Shown here one piece after another: positions 43,401 through 51,892 of a stretch of DNA of 64,000 bases. The number at the start of each line of letters is the position of its first letter. Position 1 is the stretch's first letter. This DNA is from Dictyobacter aurantiacus (GTDB taxonomy: Bacteria > Chloroflexota > Ktedonobacteria > Ktedonobacterales > Ktedonobacteraceae), in contig NZ_BIFQ01000002.1 of assembly GCF_003967515.1 (NCBI RefSeq), positions 2,294,001 through 2,358,000 of the forward strand, written 5' to 3'. The translations under genes were made by a program, and so were the position numbers. The notes below the pieces were generated by a model, which was given only the letters and a program-made list of their open reading frames with translations, ran no database searches and was not told where the DNA came from.

Positions 43401-46400
43401 ATGTCTAACTTGGCTTTTGGACCGCTACTTAGATTCTACCGGCGGCGTGCGCAACTAACTCAGGAAGACTTAGCTGGCAAATCAGGCTACGGTGCTAACT
43501 ATGTTAGCATGATTGAACGCGGCGTACGTTCTCCAACTGGCGCAACTGCCCAGGCTCTTGCTAAAGCCTTAGATCTTAACGGGCAAGAATATGATCAGTT
43601 TATTATAACTGCCACAGAGCAACGCAAGGCCACCTCTCTCTCTCCGCTGACACTTCATGAAGTTAACCAGGAAGATTGGGGAGAGATTCCTCACACAAGA
43701 GGTTTTCAGGGACGTCAACAGGAGCTCGCGGATTTAGAGCAATGGATTGTAGATGATAGCTGCCAAATAGTTGCAGTGCTTGGAATTGGGGGTATTGGCA
43801 AGACAACACTAACGGCAAAGTTGATCGAGCAGATAGCAGGTGCATTTCACTATGTGTACTGGCGTACACTACAACACGCCCCGCCCTTCAAGGCTGTCCT
43901 GCAGCACTGCATCCAATTTTTATCTGATCAGCAGAGAATTGATCTGCCGAAAAATGATAATGAACAGATATCGCTACTCATAGAGTATTTGCGGAAGCAC
44001 CGATGCCTTCTGGTGCTAGATAATTTTGAGTCTGTTTTGCAGGCGGGCAATCGTACGAGTCTCTATTTACCGGACTATGAGGGATATGGGAAGCTACTTC
44101 AACGTGTAGGAGACACACAACATCAAAGTTGCCTGGTACTAACAAGCCGAGAAAAGCCGAAAGAAATTGCACAATGGGAAGGGATGACTTCCCCTATTCG
44201 CTCATTATACCTCTCAGGTATCAAACAATCTGAGGGAAGGAAAATTTTGAATGATAAAGGCTTGTTTGGGTCAGATAACGACTGGACAAATCTTATCCAG
44301 CTTTATTCTGGCAATCCACTTGCCTTAAAACTCGTATCCGAACCTATTCGAGATCTCTTTGGTGGAGATATCGCCGTTTTCTTGAAGAGCGAGGATCCGA
44401 GTTTAGGGATACAAGATCTACTGGATCAGCAGTTCAAACGCCTTTCTGCACAAGAAAAGGAAATTATGTACTGGCTGGCGATTGAGCGCGAGGCAGTTTC
44501 CCTGTATGATTTACAAGAATTAAAAGTGTCTTCCCTGTCAAAAGGGGAAGTACTCGATGCTATGGCGTCCTTACGGCGCAGGTCAATGATCGAGATGAGT
44601 AGCGTTGCGCACTTTACACTTCAGCCAGTAATCATGGAATATGTAACGAATAAGTTCGTTGAGCAGATAGCAGAAGAGATTAGAACCGCAAAGTTAGAAT
44701 TATTTATGAGCCATGCACTCATGAAAGCTCAAGCTAAAGATTATGTAAGAGACAGCCAGAAACGCCTTATCCTCACTCCTTTAGCACAGAGTCTTCTCTT
44801 CAAGGCAGGGGAACAAGAAAGCGGAGCAAAGCTGAAAGATTTACTTATAATGCTCCGTCAGACACAGCCCTACAGCTTGAATTATGCAGCTGGTAATGTA
44901 CTTAATCTTCTGATACATTTAAACATAGACCTCCATAATTATGATTTTTCCAGCTTAACAGTGTGGCAGGCATACTTACAAGGAGTAATACTCCAGGATG
45001 TAAACTTTACCTCCAGTAATTTGGCTACATCTGTTTTTACAGATATCTTTGGCAATATTCTTTCGGTTGATTTCAGCCCTAATGGATCCTTGCTAGCGGG
45101 AGGAACCAGTAACTGCGAGGTGTGGGTATGGCAAGCGAGCAGTGGAATACCTCTACTTACCTGCCGAGGCCACCCAGATTGGGCCTGGTCTGTAGCGTTT
45201 AGTCCAGATGGAGCTAAGCTGGCCAGTGGCAGTGAAGATAAAACGATCCGCATTTGGGAGGCTGACACTGGACGCTGCCTCAACATCTTGTATGGTCATA
45301 TTCATGTTGTTAAGTCTATTGCTTTTAGCCCTGATGGTACTATCCTTGCTAGTGGTAGCAGCGATCAAACAATTCGTTTATGGGAGGTACATACGGGGCG
45401 ATGCCTCAATATCTTGCAAGGGCATACTAATATAGTCAGATCAGTTGCCTTCAGTCCAGATGGTAAGTTTCTTGCTAGCGGTGGTGATGATCAGGCAATC
45501 TATCTTTGGGAACTCAGTACCGGTCGCTGTCTCAGGATTTTGCAAGGACACGAGGGTCGCATACATTCGGTAACCTTTAGCCCCGACAGTACCACTCTTG
45601 CCAGTAGTAGTGACGATCGTACGATCCGTCTCTGGAAAATCGATACAGAGCAATACGTCAAGATTTTGCGAGGGCATACTAATGTAATCAGGTCAGTAGT
45701 TTTTAACTCCGATGGCACTATCCTTGCCAGCGGCAGTGATGATCAGACAATCCGCCTCTGGGAGATTAACACGGAACAAACACTTAGAATCTTGCAAGGA
45801 CATAGCAGCTGGGTCTACTCAGTGGCCTTTAGCCCTGATGGTACCCTCCTTGCCAGCGGCAGTGACGATCATACAACGCGGTTTTGGAATGTGAATACAG
45901 GACAGTGCCTCAGAACCCTCCAAGGACACACTAACTGGATAAAGTCAGTGACCTTTAGCCCTGATGGCACTATTCTTGCCAGCGGCAGTGAAGACCGCAA
46001 GGTGCGAGTTTGGGATGTGAATACAGGACAATGTCTCAGAGCCCTCCAAGGACACACTAATCTTGTCCGCTCAGTGGCCTTTAGCCCTGATGGCACTGTT
46101 CTTGCCAGCGGCAGTGACGATCAGACAATCCGCATCTGGGAACCCGGCACTGGCCATTGCCTCAACATTTTACAAGGCCATACGAGTTGGGTGCAAAGCG
46201 TGGCTTTTAGCCTTGATGGCACTATTCTTGCCAGCGGCAGTGACGATCAGACAATCCGCATCTGGGAACCCGGCACTGGCCATTGCCTCAATATTTTACA
46301 AGGCCATACGAGTCGTGTTTACTCAGTGGCCTTTAGCCCTGATGGTACCATCCTTGCCAGTGGCAGTGATGATCAATCAATCCGTTTTTGGGAGATTAGC

Positions 46401-46913
46401 ACTGGTCGTTGCATTCAAACCCTGCGTGGGCATGGTGGCCGCGTCTACTCTGTAGCTTTCAGCCATGACGGAAGCATCCTTGCGAGTGGCAGCGGTGATC
46501 AAACAATTCGTTTGTGGGAAGTTAACACATTCAAAGTTATCAGAATTTTGCAAGCGCATAGTAGTTGGGTCATGTCGGTTGCATTCAATAGCGACGACAC
46601 GATCCTTGCTAGTGGCAGTGAAGATCATACTGTTTGTGTTTGGGAGGCCAGCACAGGGAGAGTTTTGCGGACCTTCAAAGATCATACTCACGTCATCCGG
46701 TCTATTGCCTTTGGCCCCGACAGGCATATGCTCGCTAGCGCTAGCCATGATGAAACAATTAAGCTGTGGAACGTACTAACTAATGATCAACCAAAAACAT
46801 TAATTAGTGAAAGACCCTACGAGCGAATGAATATTACGAACGTAAAAGGGTTAAGCGAAGCACAAAAAACAGCGCTCAAAGTGCTTGGAGCAATTGAGGA
46901 TGTTAAAATGTGA
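43401..46913 (+). CDS. HTH/NB-ARC/WD40 (STAND-type) signalling protein
   Basis: 1170 aa. An XRE-type helix-turn-helix (residues about 5-70) is followed by an NB-ARC-type NTPase with Walker A GIGGIGKTTL at 128-137 and Walker B CLLVLDNFES at 202-211, a winged-helix and linker region, and 14 WD40 repeats from about residue 555, enough for two seven-bladed propellers. STAND proteins are NTPase switches: the repeats sense a partner, ATP binding drives oligomerisation, and the effector acts. Here the effector would be the DNA-binding domain. Two blades (46105-46316) are almost identical at DNA level. An AAGGAGA lies before the ATG. Convergent with the zinc-ribbon receptor gene. Confidence 0.88.
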   Translation: MSNLAFGPLLRFYRRRAQLTQEDLAGKSGYGANYVSMIERGVRSPTGATAQALAKALDLNGQEYDQFIITATEQRKATSLSPLTLHEVNQEDWGEIPHTRGFQGRQQELADLEQWIVDDSCQIVAVLGIGGIGKTTLTAKLIEQIAGAFHYVYWRTLQHAPPFKAVLQHCIQFLSDQQRIDLPKNDNEQISLLIEYLRKHRCLLVLDNFESVLQAGNRTSLYLPDYEGYGKLLQRVGDTQHQSCLVLTSREKPKEIAQWEGMTSPIRSLYLSGIKQSEGRKILNDKGLFGSDNDWTNLIQLYSGNPLALKLVSEPIRDLFGGDIAVFLKSEDPSLGIQDLLDQQFKRLSAQEKEIMYWLAIEREAVSLYDLQELKVSSLSKGEVLDAMASLRRRSMIEMSSVAHFTLQPVIMEYVTNKFVEQIAEEIRTAKLELFMSHALMKAQAKDYVRDSQKRLILTPLAQSLLFKAGEQESGAKLKDLLIMLRQTQPYSLNYAAGNVLNLLIHLNIDLHNYDFSSLTVWQAYLQGVILQDVNFTSSNLATSVFTDIFGNILSVDFSPNGSLLAGGTSNCEVWVWQASSGIPLLTCRGHPDWAWSVAFSPDGAKLASGSEDKTIRIWEADTGRCLNILYGHIHVVKSIAFSPDGTILASGSSDQTIRLWEVHTGRCLNILQGHTNIVRSVAFSPDGKFLASGGDDQAIYLWELSTGRCLRILQGHEGRIHSVTFSPDSTTLASSSDDRTIRLWKIDTEQYVKILRGHTNVIRSVVFNSDGTILASGSDDQTIRLWEINTEQTLRILQGHSSWVYSVAFSPDGTLLASGSDDHTTRFWNVNTGQCLRTLQGHTNWIKSVTFSPDGTILASGSEDRKVRVWDVNTGQCLRALQGHTNLVRSVAFSPDGTVLASGSDDQTIRIWEPGTGHCLNILQGHTSWVQSVAFSLDGTILASGSDDQTIRIWEPGTGHCLNILQGHTSRVYSVAFSPDGTILASGSDDQSIRFWEISTGRCIQTLRGHGGRVYSVAFSHDGSILASGSGDQTIRLWEVNTFKVIRILQAHSSWVMSVAFNSDDTILASGSEDHTVCVWEASTGRVLRTFKDHTHVIRSIAFGPDRHMLASASHDETIKLWNVLTNDQPKTLISERPYERMNITNVKGLSEAQKTALKVLGAIEDVKM
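46105..46316 (+). repeat. Near-identical WD40 blade duplication
   Basis: Consecutive 126-bp blades are almost the same, both encoding DDQTIRIWEPGTGHCLNILQ; they differ by a single base in the shared stretch I compared (AACATT versus AATATT). Other blades in the gene are clearly more diverged. Confidence 0.7.
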
Positions 46914-47097
46914 TACGCTGCAGACTTGTTATACTTCCAACTCTGTTGTTTCATTATCGATAAGCCAACCGCAAAGAACGCACACCCAGAAGATTCCTGC
47001 CTGGCTGTCTGACCATCGAGGATTGCTGATGCGATGCCACTAACATTCAATTGGATGTTCACAAGGTTAGTGCTCGTGAAATAGCAGCCATGTGAAT

Positions 47098-49062
47098 TTA
47101 TGGTGATGTGTCTCCACAGTGACTTTGAACAGAGAAGCAATTTAACGAACCAATCATTCGAGTCATACCATTTTCGTCCACGCGTAAAATTACAACAGCT
47201 TTGTTAATAGGATTCCCATTAGAATCTATTGATATTCTTCCGCTCACCCCTTGAAATGCTTGGTTTCCCTTGATAGTTCTTATCACTGATTGCAGATATG
47301 GGGGATCGAAATTTATTCCTAGATTGCTGATTGCTTTTCCAGAAGCATTTAAAAGTAAAGATAAGCCATCATAAGTAAGAATAGAGAATGTTGATGCACG
47401 GTTATATCCATACTTCTTATTAGTATTTGGGCCTGGACATGGAGTCGAAGGGTCAAAGTCGTGTGTGTAATCACAAAAGAATGGAGGATTGGTTAGATGA
47501 GCGAATTGCCACTGGTCAGAATAAGCATGTGCAGTAAAAACCATACGGCCAAACGATGTTGGCGGATATATTCCTGATGGGAGATCAGATGGATCATACA
47601 AACCATCTCCACCCATCACTTCTAAACCTGGATAACGTTTCGCATCTGGCAGCAAGTTTAGCAAATGTGACACATCTTGAACATATCCAGCATAGTAAAT
47701 GAGATCAAGGTCAGGAGCTTGTCTAAATGAGTCTCTTATTAATGACCCCATCTGGTCATCATTAGTCTTACCTACTGTAAATAGCTCCTTGATCACGGTC
47801 GTATGGCTGATTGCCTCGAATTGTTTAGAAAAAGCTTCTCCCAAACTTCTACTATATGGGTCAGTTAAATCATAGAAAACAGCGACTTTTTTTGCTTTTA
47901 GCGTATTCTTTGCGTAATTTGCTCCAGCGATAGCTTGTACAGTATCAGGTGGCACAACACGTGAAAAGTAATCCGAGGAACTTGTTAAGCTATCACTTGA
48001 CGCTGAAGGAGATACTATCGGTATATGTGCTGGGCCTAGAACTGGAATAGCCCCCACTGTTTGACCGCTGTAAGGCCAGCCCAAGACTGCTTTGATTTTA
48101 AATGTACTGGCTTGTTGTACAATTTGATTAGCCGCAATGCTTGCATACAACGCCCAGTCACTTGATCCTCTTCCTGATCCGGCGTTAACGATAAGCAGCC
48201 TGACTTTTGTACAATTGGGAAGTGTGCAGTTGCTATTGTATTCTTTTTGAGCCACGTAAGCTCCCTGCAATATTCCTCTTCCTACACTTGCGTAGCCTCC
48301 TGTAACCATAGTTGTTACCGCTATTGTTATAGAAGGGCTATTGGAAGCAAGTATGCGTTGATCTTCCAAATAAATGAGCATTTCTGCATCATTTGTCACA
48401 TGACTAGTGCGCCAAAGTTTTTCTGCCTGGTCAGTATTCCCATTTTTAAGTTCTTGAAGAACTTGAAGCTTCAAATCATTATAGTTTTTAGGGCGATCTT
48501 TTAGATCTTTATCAAAGAAGAATGTTCCATCACTGATACCAATACATTCTCCATCGGGAGCTTGACTTATAACGGTATCAGAAGATACCGATCCCTGTAC
48601 CCTGACTGTCTGGCAGGGATTAGGAGACAACGTTATTGTATTAGGTTTGTAGTATTGCCATATAGAGGCCGTTACAAGCAAGATAGATGAAACTAGCATA
48701 ATATAATAATATGGAAACTTTGTGATTTTAATTTGTGGCCAGATAATAGGTTTAGTAATTTGAAGTGATGCTAATAACTGAAAAAATGTGAAGGCAGCAC
48801 CTAATATACCAATTGTTATCGTCAATATACTGTATGCTGATCCCCCGCTACTTTGTACGCCAATAACAATGCTAATTATAAAGCTTATACCCGCAAGTAT
48901 TGATATATATAACTTTAAGGATGAAGAACTGCTACGCTCTTGCGAGGTTGTTGAAGGTTCGATCTTGCTGCTTAACTGTTCTGATTGATGAACTGCGTTT
49001 CCACAGGAAACGCAGAATTTGGCATTGGGCCTTATCTGGCTACCACAATTAGAGCAGAACAT
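47098..49062 (-). CDS. Zinc-ribbon / membrane / periplasmic-binding-domain receptor
   Basis: 654 aa. An N-terminal zinc ribbon with CSNCG and CVSCG (Cys pairs at 3/6 and 17/20) is cytosolic. Three to four hydrophobic helices lie at about 50-140 (KLYISILAGISFIISIVIGV, then ILTITIGILGAAFTFFQLLA). Residues about 240-640 form a branched-chain amino-acid receptor type ligand-binding domain (ITIAVTTMVTGGYASVGRGI; KVAVFYDLTDPYSRSLGEAF) outside the cell. This domain normally belongs to ABC binding proteins, but no transporter genes are here, so a sensor or receptor role is more likely. It faces the WD40 gene tail to tail. Confidence 0.8.
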   Translation of the reverse strand: MFCSNCGSQIRPNAKFCVSCGNAVHQSEQLSSKIEPSTTSQERSSSSSLKLYISILAGISFIISIVIGVQSSGGSAYSILTITIGILGAAFTFFQLLASLQITKPIIWPQIKITKFPYYYIMLVSSILLVTASIWQYYKPNTITLSPNPCQTVRVQGSVSSDTVISQAPDGECIGISDGTFFFDKDLKDRPKNYNDLKLQVLQELKNGNTDQAEKLWRTSHVTNDAEMLIYLEDQRILASNSPSITIAVTTMVTGGYASVGRGILQGAYVAQKEYNSNCTLPNCTKVRLLIVNAGSGRGSSDWALYASIAANQIVQQASTFKIKAVLGWPYSGQTVGAIPVLGPAHIPIVSPSASSDSLTSSSDYFSRVVPPDTVQAIAGANYAKNTLKAKKVAVFYDLTDPYSRSLGEAFSKQFEAISHTTVIKELFTVGKTNDDQMGSLIRDSFRQAPDLDLIYYAGYVQDVSHLLNLLPDAKRYPGLEVMGGDGLYDPSDLPSGIYPPTSFGRMVFTAHAYSDQWQFAHLTNPPFFCDYTHDFDPSTPCPGPNTNKKYGYNRASTFSILTYDGLSLLLNASGKAISNLGINFDPPYLQSVIRTIKGNQAFQGVSGRISIDSNGNPINKAVVILRVDENGMTRMIGSLNCFSVQSHCGDTSP

Positions 49063-49261
49063 TGTCCATCTCCGATCTATAGATGAAATAATTTGTTCCT
49101 CTAGAAATATATATCCAGAGTAAATAATGTTCTACATAACTACAATATCTAGCTAAGCCAGTAGAATCTCTATCGTAGATGATAGAGATTCGCTATAAAA
49201 CCTTACGCCCTACATGCGCTAGTATTCCTCACGTAATTTGGTATAATCGTTCAAATACGTT

Positions 49262-50560
49262 CTATATTTTAATAGAATAATGATTTCTTTTAAAATAGTA
49301 TAAAATATCTTTATCATTACCTAGATTTAATAAATCATCGGAACTCTTATAATTAACTATTTTATCCTTTATAGGATCTAATGATAACGATAGTGACGGC
49401 TCAATATTTCTTTGAATATGCTCTGTAAGCGTCATGAATGGTTCCATTAATTTATTTTTCCAATAATCGTCAGATACCTCTGAAGCAGTATTTAGTAAAT
49501 CAACTACCTGCGGAACCTCATTGAAACTATAAGGTATTTCTTTTAAAAAAGAGCTCCATAGTGTTGGATTATATATTAATGTATAAAGTAGGATAATGAT
49601 CCCTGGGATAAGTTTAATACCTGGATTATCTAAATACCTGATTTCGAAATATTGTCTGACTCTGATATCCGTCCATATGGTCGAATTATGGAATAAATAA
49701 TCACTTAGTGAAGAGTCCTCCATGAAGGAGTCAAAGGCTTTATTGTCAGTTTCTTGATAAGTATACTTTTCTCTTAATGAAAACATCACCGGTGCCTTTA
49801 AGACTTTTTGTATATAGCTTAATAGGGTCCATCTCCCGGAATTCCATATTTCCTCTGAGCCAGGTGTTCCCATGCGAGAAGAATCTGTATTCCTGTAGGT
49901 TATCGTTCTAAATGATCGTAAACCTGTATCTTTTCCCTCTCTCAGTCTAGAATTTGCTGTCAGGAAGAGAAAGATCGGTTTAAGGAGAAGGGCCCGATTG
50001 ACTTTTTCTTCCAGATCCTGTAATGAGTCATAGTCAAATGTAATTTGAAGAGAACCAGTGTAACACATAATGTCTCTTCCTAATTTACCAGTACGTTGAA
50101 AGTAGTTATGCATTGTTTCATATCTAGGATTGGGAATAAGAGAAACATCAGAAGGTTTCCCAACGGGAAAGTATGATACATCTAACCAATAGACTTTGAA
50201 TTCATCAGCTAATTCTTGCAGAGTAAGATTGTAGATGTGTAAATCTCTCAACAGATCGGTTAGATATTCATGAGGCGCTGAGCAAAATTCAAACTGTGCT
50301 CCTGGCTCTAATGTTATTTTTGTCTGGCCCTTTTTCAATTCAAAAGTTTTAGTGAAATCTGATATACTAAATCCTTTGTAAGCCATTAAATACCCAATTA
50401 AGTTTTGTACAGAAATACCATCCTCTATTACCTGATAAGGAACAATTGTATTGTTTTGCCCATTAATACAGAAAAGTTCTAACTCTATTCCTACCTTCTT
50501 TGGCGATATGGGGACATCAATTTTTGAGTGATATCGCATAATTTGCTCTATGGTAAGCAT
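49262..50560 (-). CDS. Glutamate-cysteine ligase-like enzyme (GCS2/plant-type)
   Basis: 432 aa, distinctly AT-rich. Motifs of the GCS2/EgtA-type ligases are present: KVGIELELFCI, ITLEPGAQFEFCSAPHEYL (Glu residues for Mg/ATP), CYTGSLQITFDY and FEIRYLDNPG. Such enzymes join the gamma-carboxyl of glutamate to cysteine in glutathione or ergothioneine synthesis, or to other amines in related pathways. No glutathione synthase or egtB/D gene is nearby. Low GC and codon use unlike the flanks point to transfer. It precedes the zinc-ribbon gene on the same strand. Confidence 0.82.
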   Translation of the reverse strand: MLTIEQIMRYHSKIDVPISPKKVGIELELFCINGQNNTIVPYQVIEDGISVQNLIGYLMAYKGFSISDFTKTFELKKGQTKITLEPGAQFEFCSAPHEYLTDLLRDLHIYNLTLQELADEFKVYWLDVSYFPVGKPSDVSLIPNPRYETMHNYFQRTGKLGRDIMCYTGSLQITFDYDSLQDLEEKVNRALLLKPIFLFLTANSRLREGKDTGLRSFRTITYRNTDSSRMGTPGSEEIWNSGRWTLLSYIQKVLKAPVMFSLREKYTYQETDNKAFDSFMEDSSLSDYLFHNSTIWTDIRVRQYFEIRYLDNPGIKLIPGIIILLYTLIYNPTLWSSFLKEIPYSFNEVPQVVDLLNTASEVSDDYWKNKLMEPFMTLTEHIQRNIEPSLSLSLDPIKDKIVNYKSSDDLLNLGNDKDILYYFKRNHYSIKI

Positions 50561-51388
50561 GTAGTTTAACTCCTTTATGCTGCTTTACTTTGGTATTCAT
50601 GCAGAACCAAATGTTCAAATAAGTTATGGTTGCACTTCACTACACAGGAAAAGATCAGCACTCTGTGTCACCCTTAAAATATTCCGGAAAAGATCAGAAA
50701 ACTCTTACGGCTTATTTGTTCCGACTTCTTTTCTCGATGACAGAGTTAACCATTTCTGAATGTATAGAACCTATACATTGTTATTGAATGTTATGCTACT
50801 TTTATTTTACTTATGACTGGAAATGTCGCAAAAAGCACCAACATTTTATCCTGCTACACGTTCTAAATAAAGCTTTCAAAAATGGATGAAACATTGTAGA
50901 TTCCAAAAAGAAAATGGTTCTGTTGCTAATAAATAACATTGTTACTAGAGAATTTTTCTAAAATCCCTTAAGCACTGGAGTCAACGGCTCTAAAAATTTG
51001 AATTTAATAGCCTTAGAACAGCTTAAACATCTGGATTGACAAATTCCAAAAAATATATTTATATAAATCTTCAGTGAGAATAATTGTTTAACATAGTTAA
51101 TTATATATTAAAATATTCCTTATGTCTAGTTGCTAGCTTAGCTATTCATATCAACCTATTCCTTAAACAGATTGCTTTGCAGGAGATCTTAATTTACACC
51201 GACTCCTTCTCATTAACATCCTTATACAAAGGCAATGTCATTCACTATATAAATAACATTGTAGAATGCATAAATATTAAATATATATTATTCAGCATCA
51301 ATGAAATGTTATAATGATAAAATAGTTATGATACTTTTAATATTTTAAAATCTTATAAATTATAATCTCCATCCTTGCGGGTGAGAGG
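50561..51388. other. AT-rich gene-poor region
   Basis: About 830 bp with AT-rich runs. Frames of 60 and 76 codons (50577-50759, 51084-51314) have no ribosome sites or protein-like composition. Nothing structured was recognised. Confidence 0.4.
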
Positions 51389-51819
51389 AATTGCTACCGC
51401 GATGGCAAAATCAAGGGTGTTTTTATCCGCACGCTGGATCGCCTCAGCCGCTCACAGGTACATAATGCTAATCCTGATAGGGGAGATGTAACACCACGGT
51501 ATCACTCTCTACTGTATCAAGGAAAATATCGATAAGACAGCCCGCTGGGTAACTTTGTTCGCATGATACTGGTGTTCGTGGTCGAGATGAAACGAGAAAA
51601 TTCATGGATCGCAGTATCGTGGGCCGTGTCAACAAGCCCAGATAGGGCGCGATTGTTTCTGGACAGTCAGGCGCTCAATAACGCCAATAAGAGGATCACC
51701 CACCTGGAAGAGGAAAAGATGCTGCAGATCGCTGCCATAGTAGACAAAACCCGTAAGCGCGAAGCGTACAAAGATATCCTTGTCTGGTGCAAAAAGGTGA
51801 AGACCAGCTGCGAAGACTG
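51389..51819 (+). pseudogene. Decayed large serine recombinase
   Basis: Fragments of a serine recombinase are readable in shifting frames: GKIKGVFIRTLDRLSRSQVH at about 51401, LYCIKENIDKTA near 51510, GNFVRMILVFVVEMKREN near 51548, FMDRSIVGRVNKPR near 51602, and a C-terminal coiled segment (THLEEEKMLQIAAIVDK, then KDILVWCKKVK) up to about 51800. Frameshifts, stops and a missing middle show it is dead. Such recombinases integrate and excise mobile DNA. It ends at the bax1 stump, marking the island edge. Confidence 0.7.
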
Positions 51820-51820
51820 G

Positions 51821-51892
51821 ATCGACCAACGCTACCGCGACGTCCCGGCTCTGAAAGCGCAGCAGAGGACGGATCAGATCACTCGTGAGCGT
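51821..51892 (-). pseudogene. 5' stump of a second bax1 gene
   Basis: Directly after the xpb stop, minus-strand codons translate as TLTSDLIRPLLRFQSRDVAV and on, matching residues 1-24 of the intact Bax1 at 39826 (start ATG changed to ACG). Against 41005-41076 there are 15 differences in 72 bases by hand count; most codon changes are synonymous, so both copies evolved as coding genes before this one was cut. The rest of the gene is missing. Confidence 0.7.

Larger units (their letters stand above)
41089..51819. mobile_element. Putative acquired island between bax1 and xpb
   Basis: About 10.7 kb, lower in GC than both flanks, bounded on the left by the xpb tail remnant and on the right by a decayed serine recombinase touching a bax1 stump. 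Contents: SnoaL-like protein, small protein, pentapeptide-repeat membrane protein, HTH/NB-ARC/WD40 protein, zinc-ribbon receptor and glutamate-cysteine ligase-like enzyme. The 41089-41374 gap shows no gene. Confidence 0.5.

Noticed and set aside
43401..46913. Serine/threonine kinase with WD40 repeats
   Set aside because: The N-terminus is a helix-turn-helix followed by an NB-ARC P-loop, with no kinase motifs.
51084..51314. 76-codon AT-rich ORF
   Set aside because: Composition follows local AT-richness; no ribosome site.
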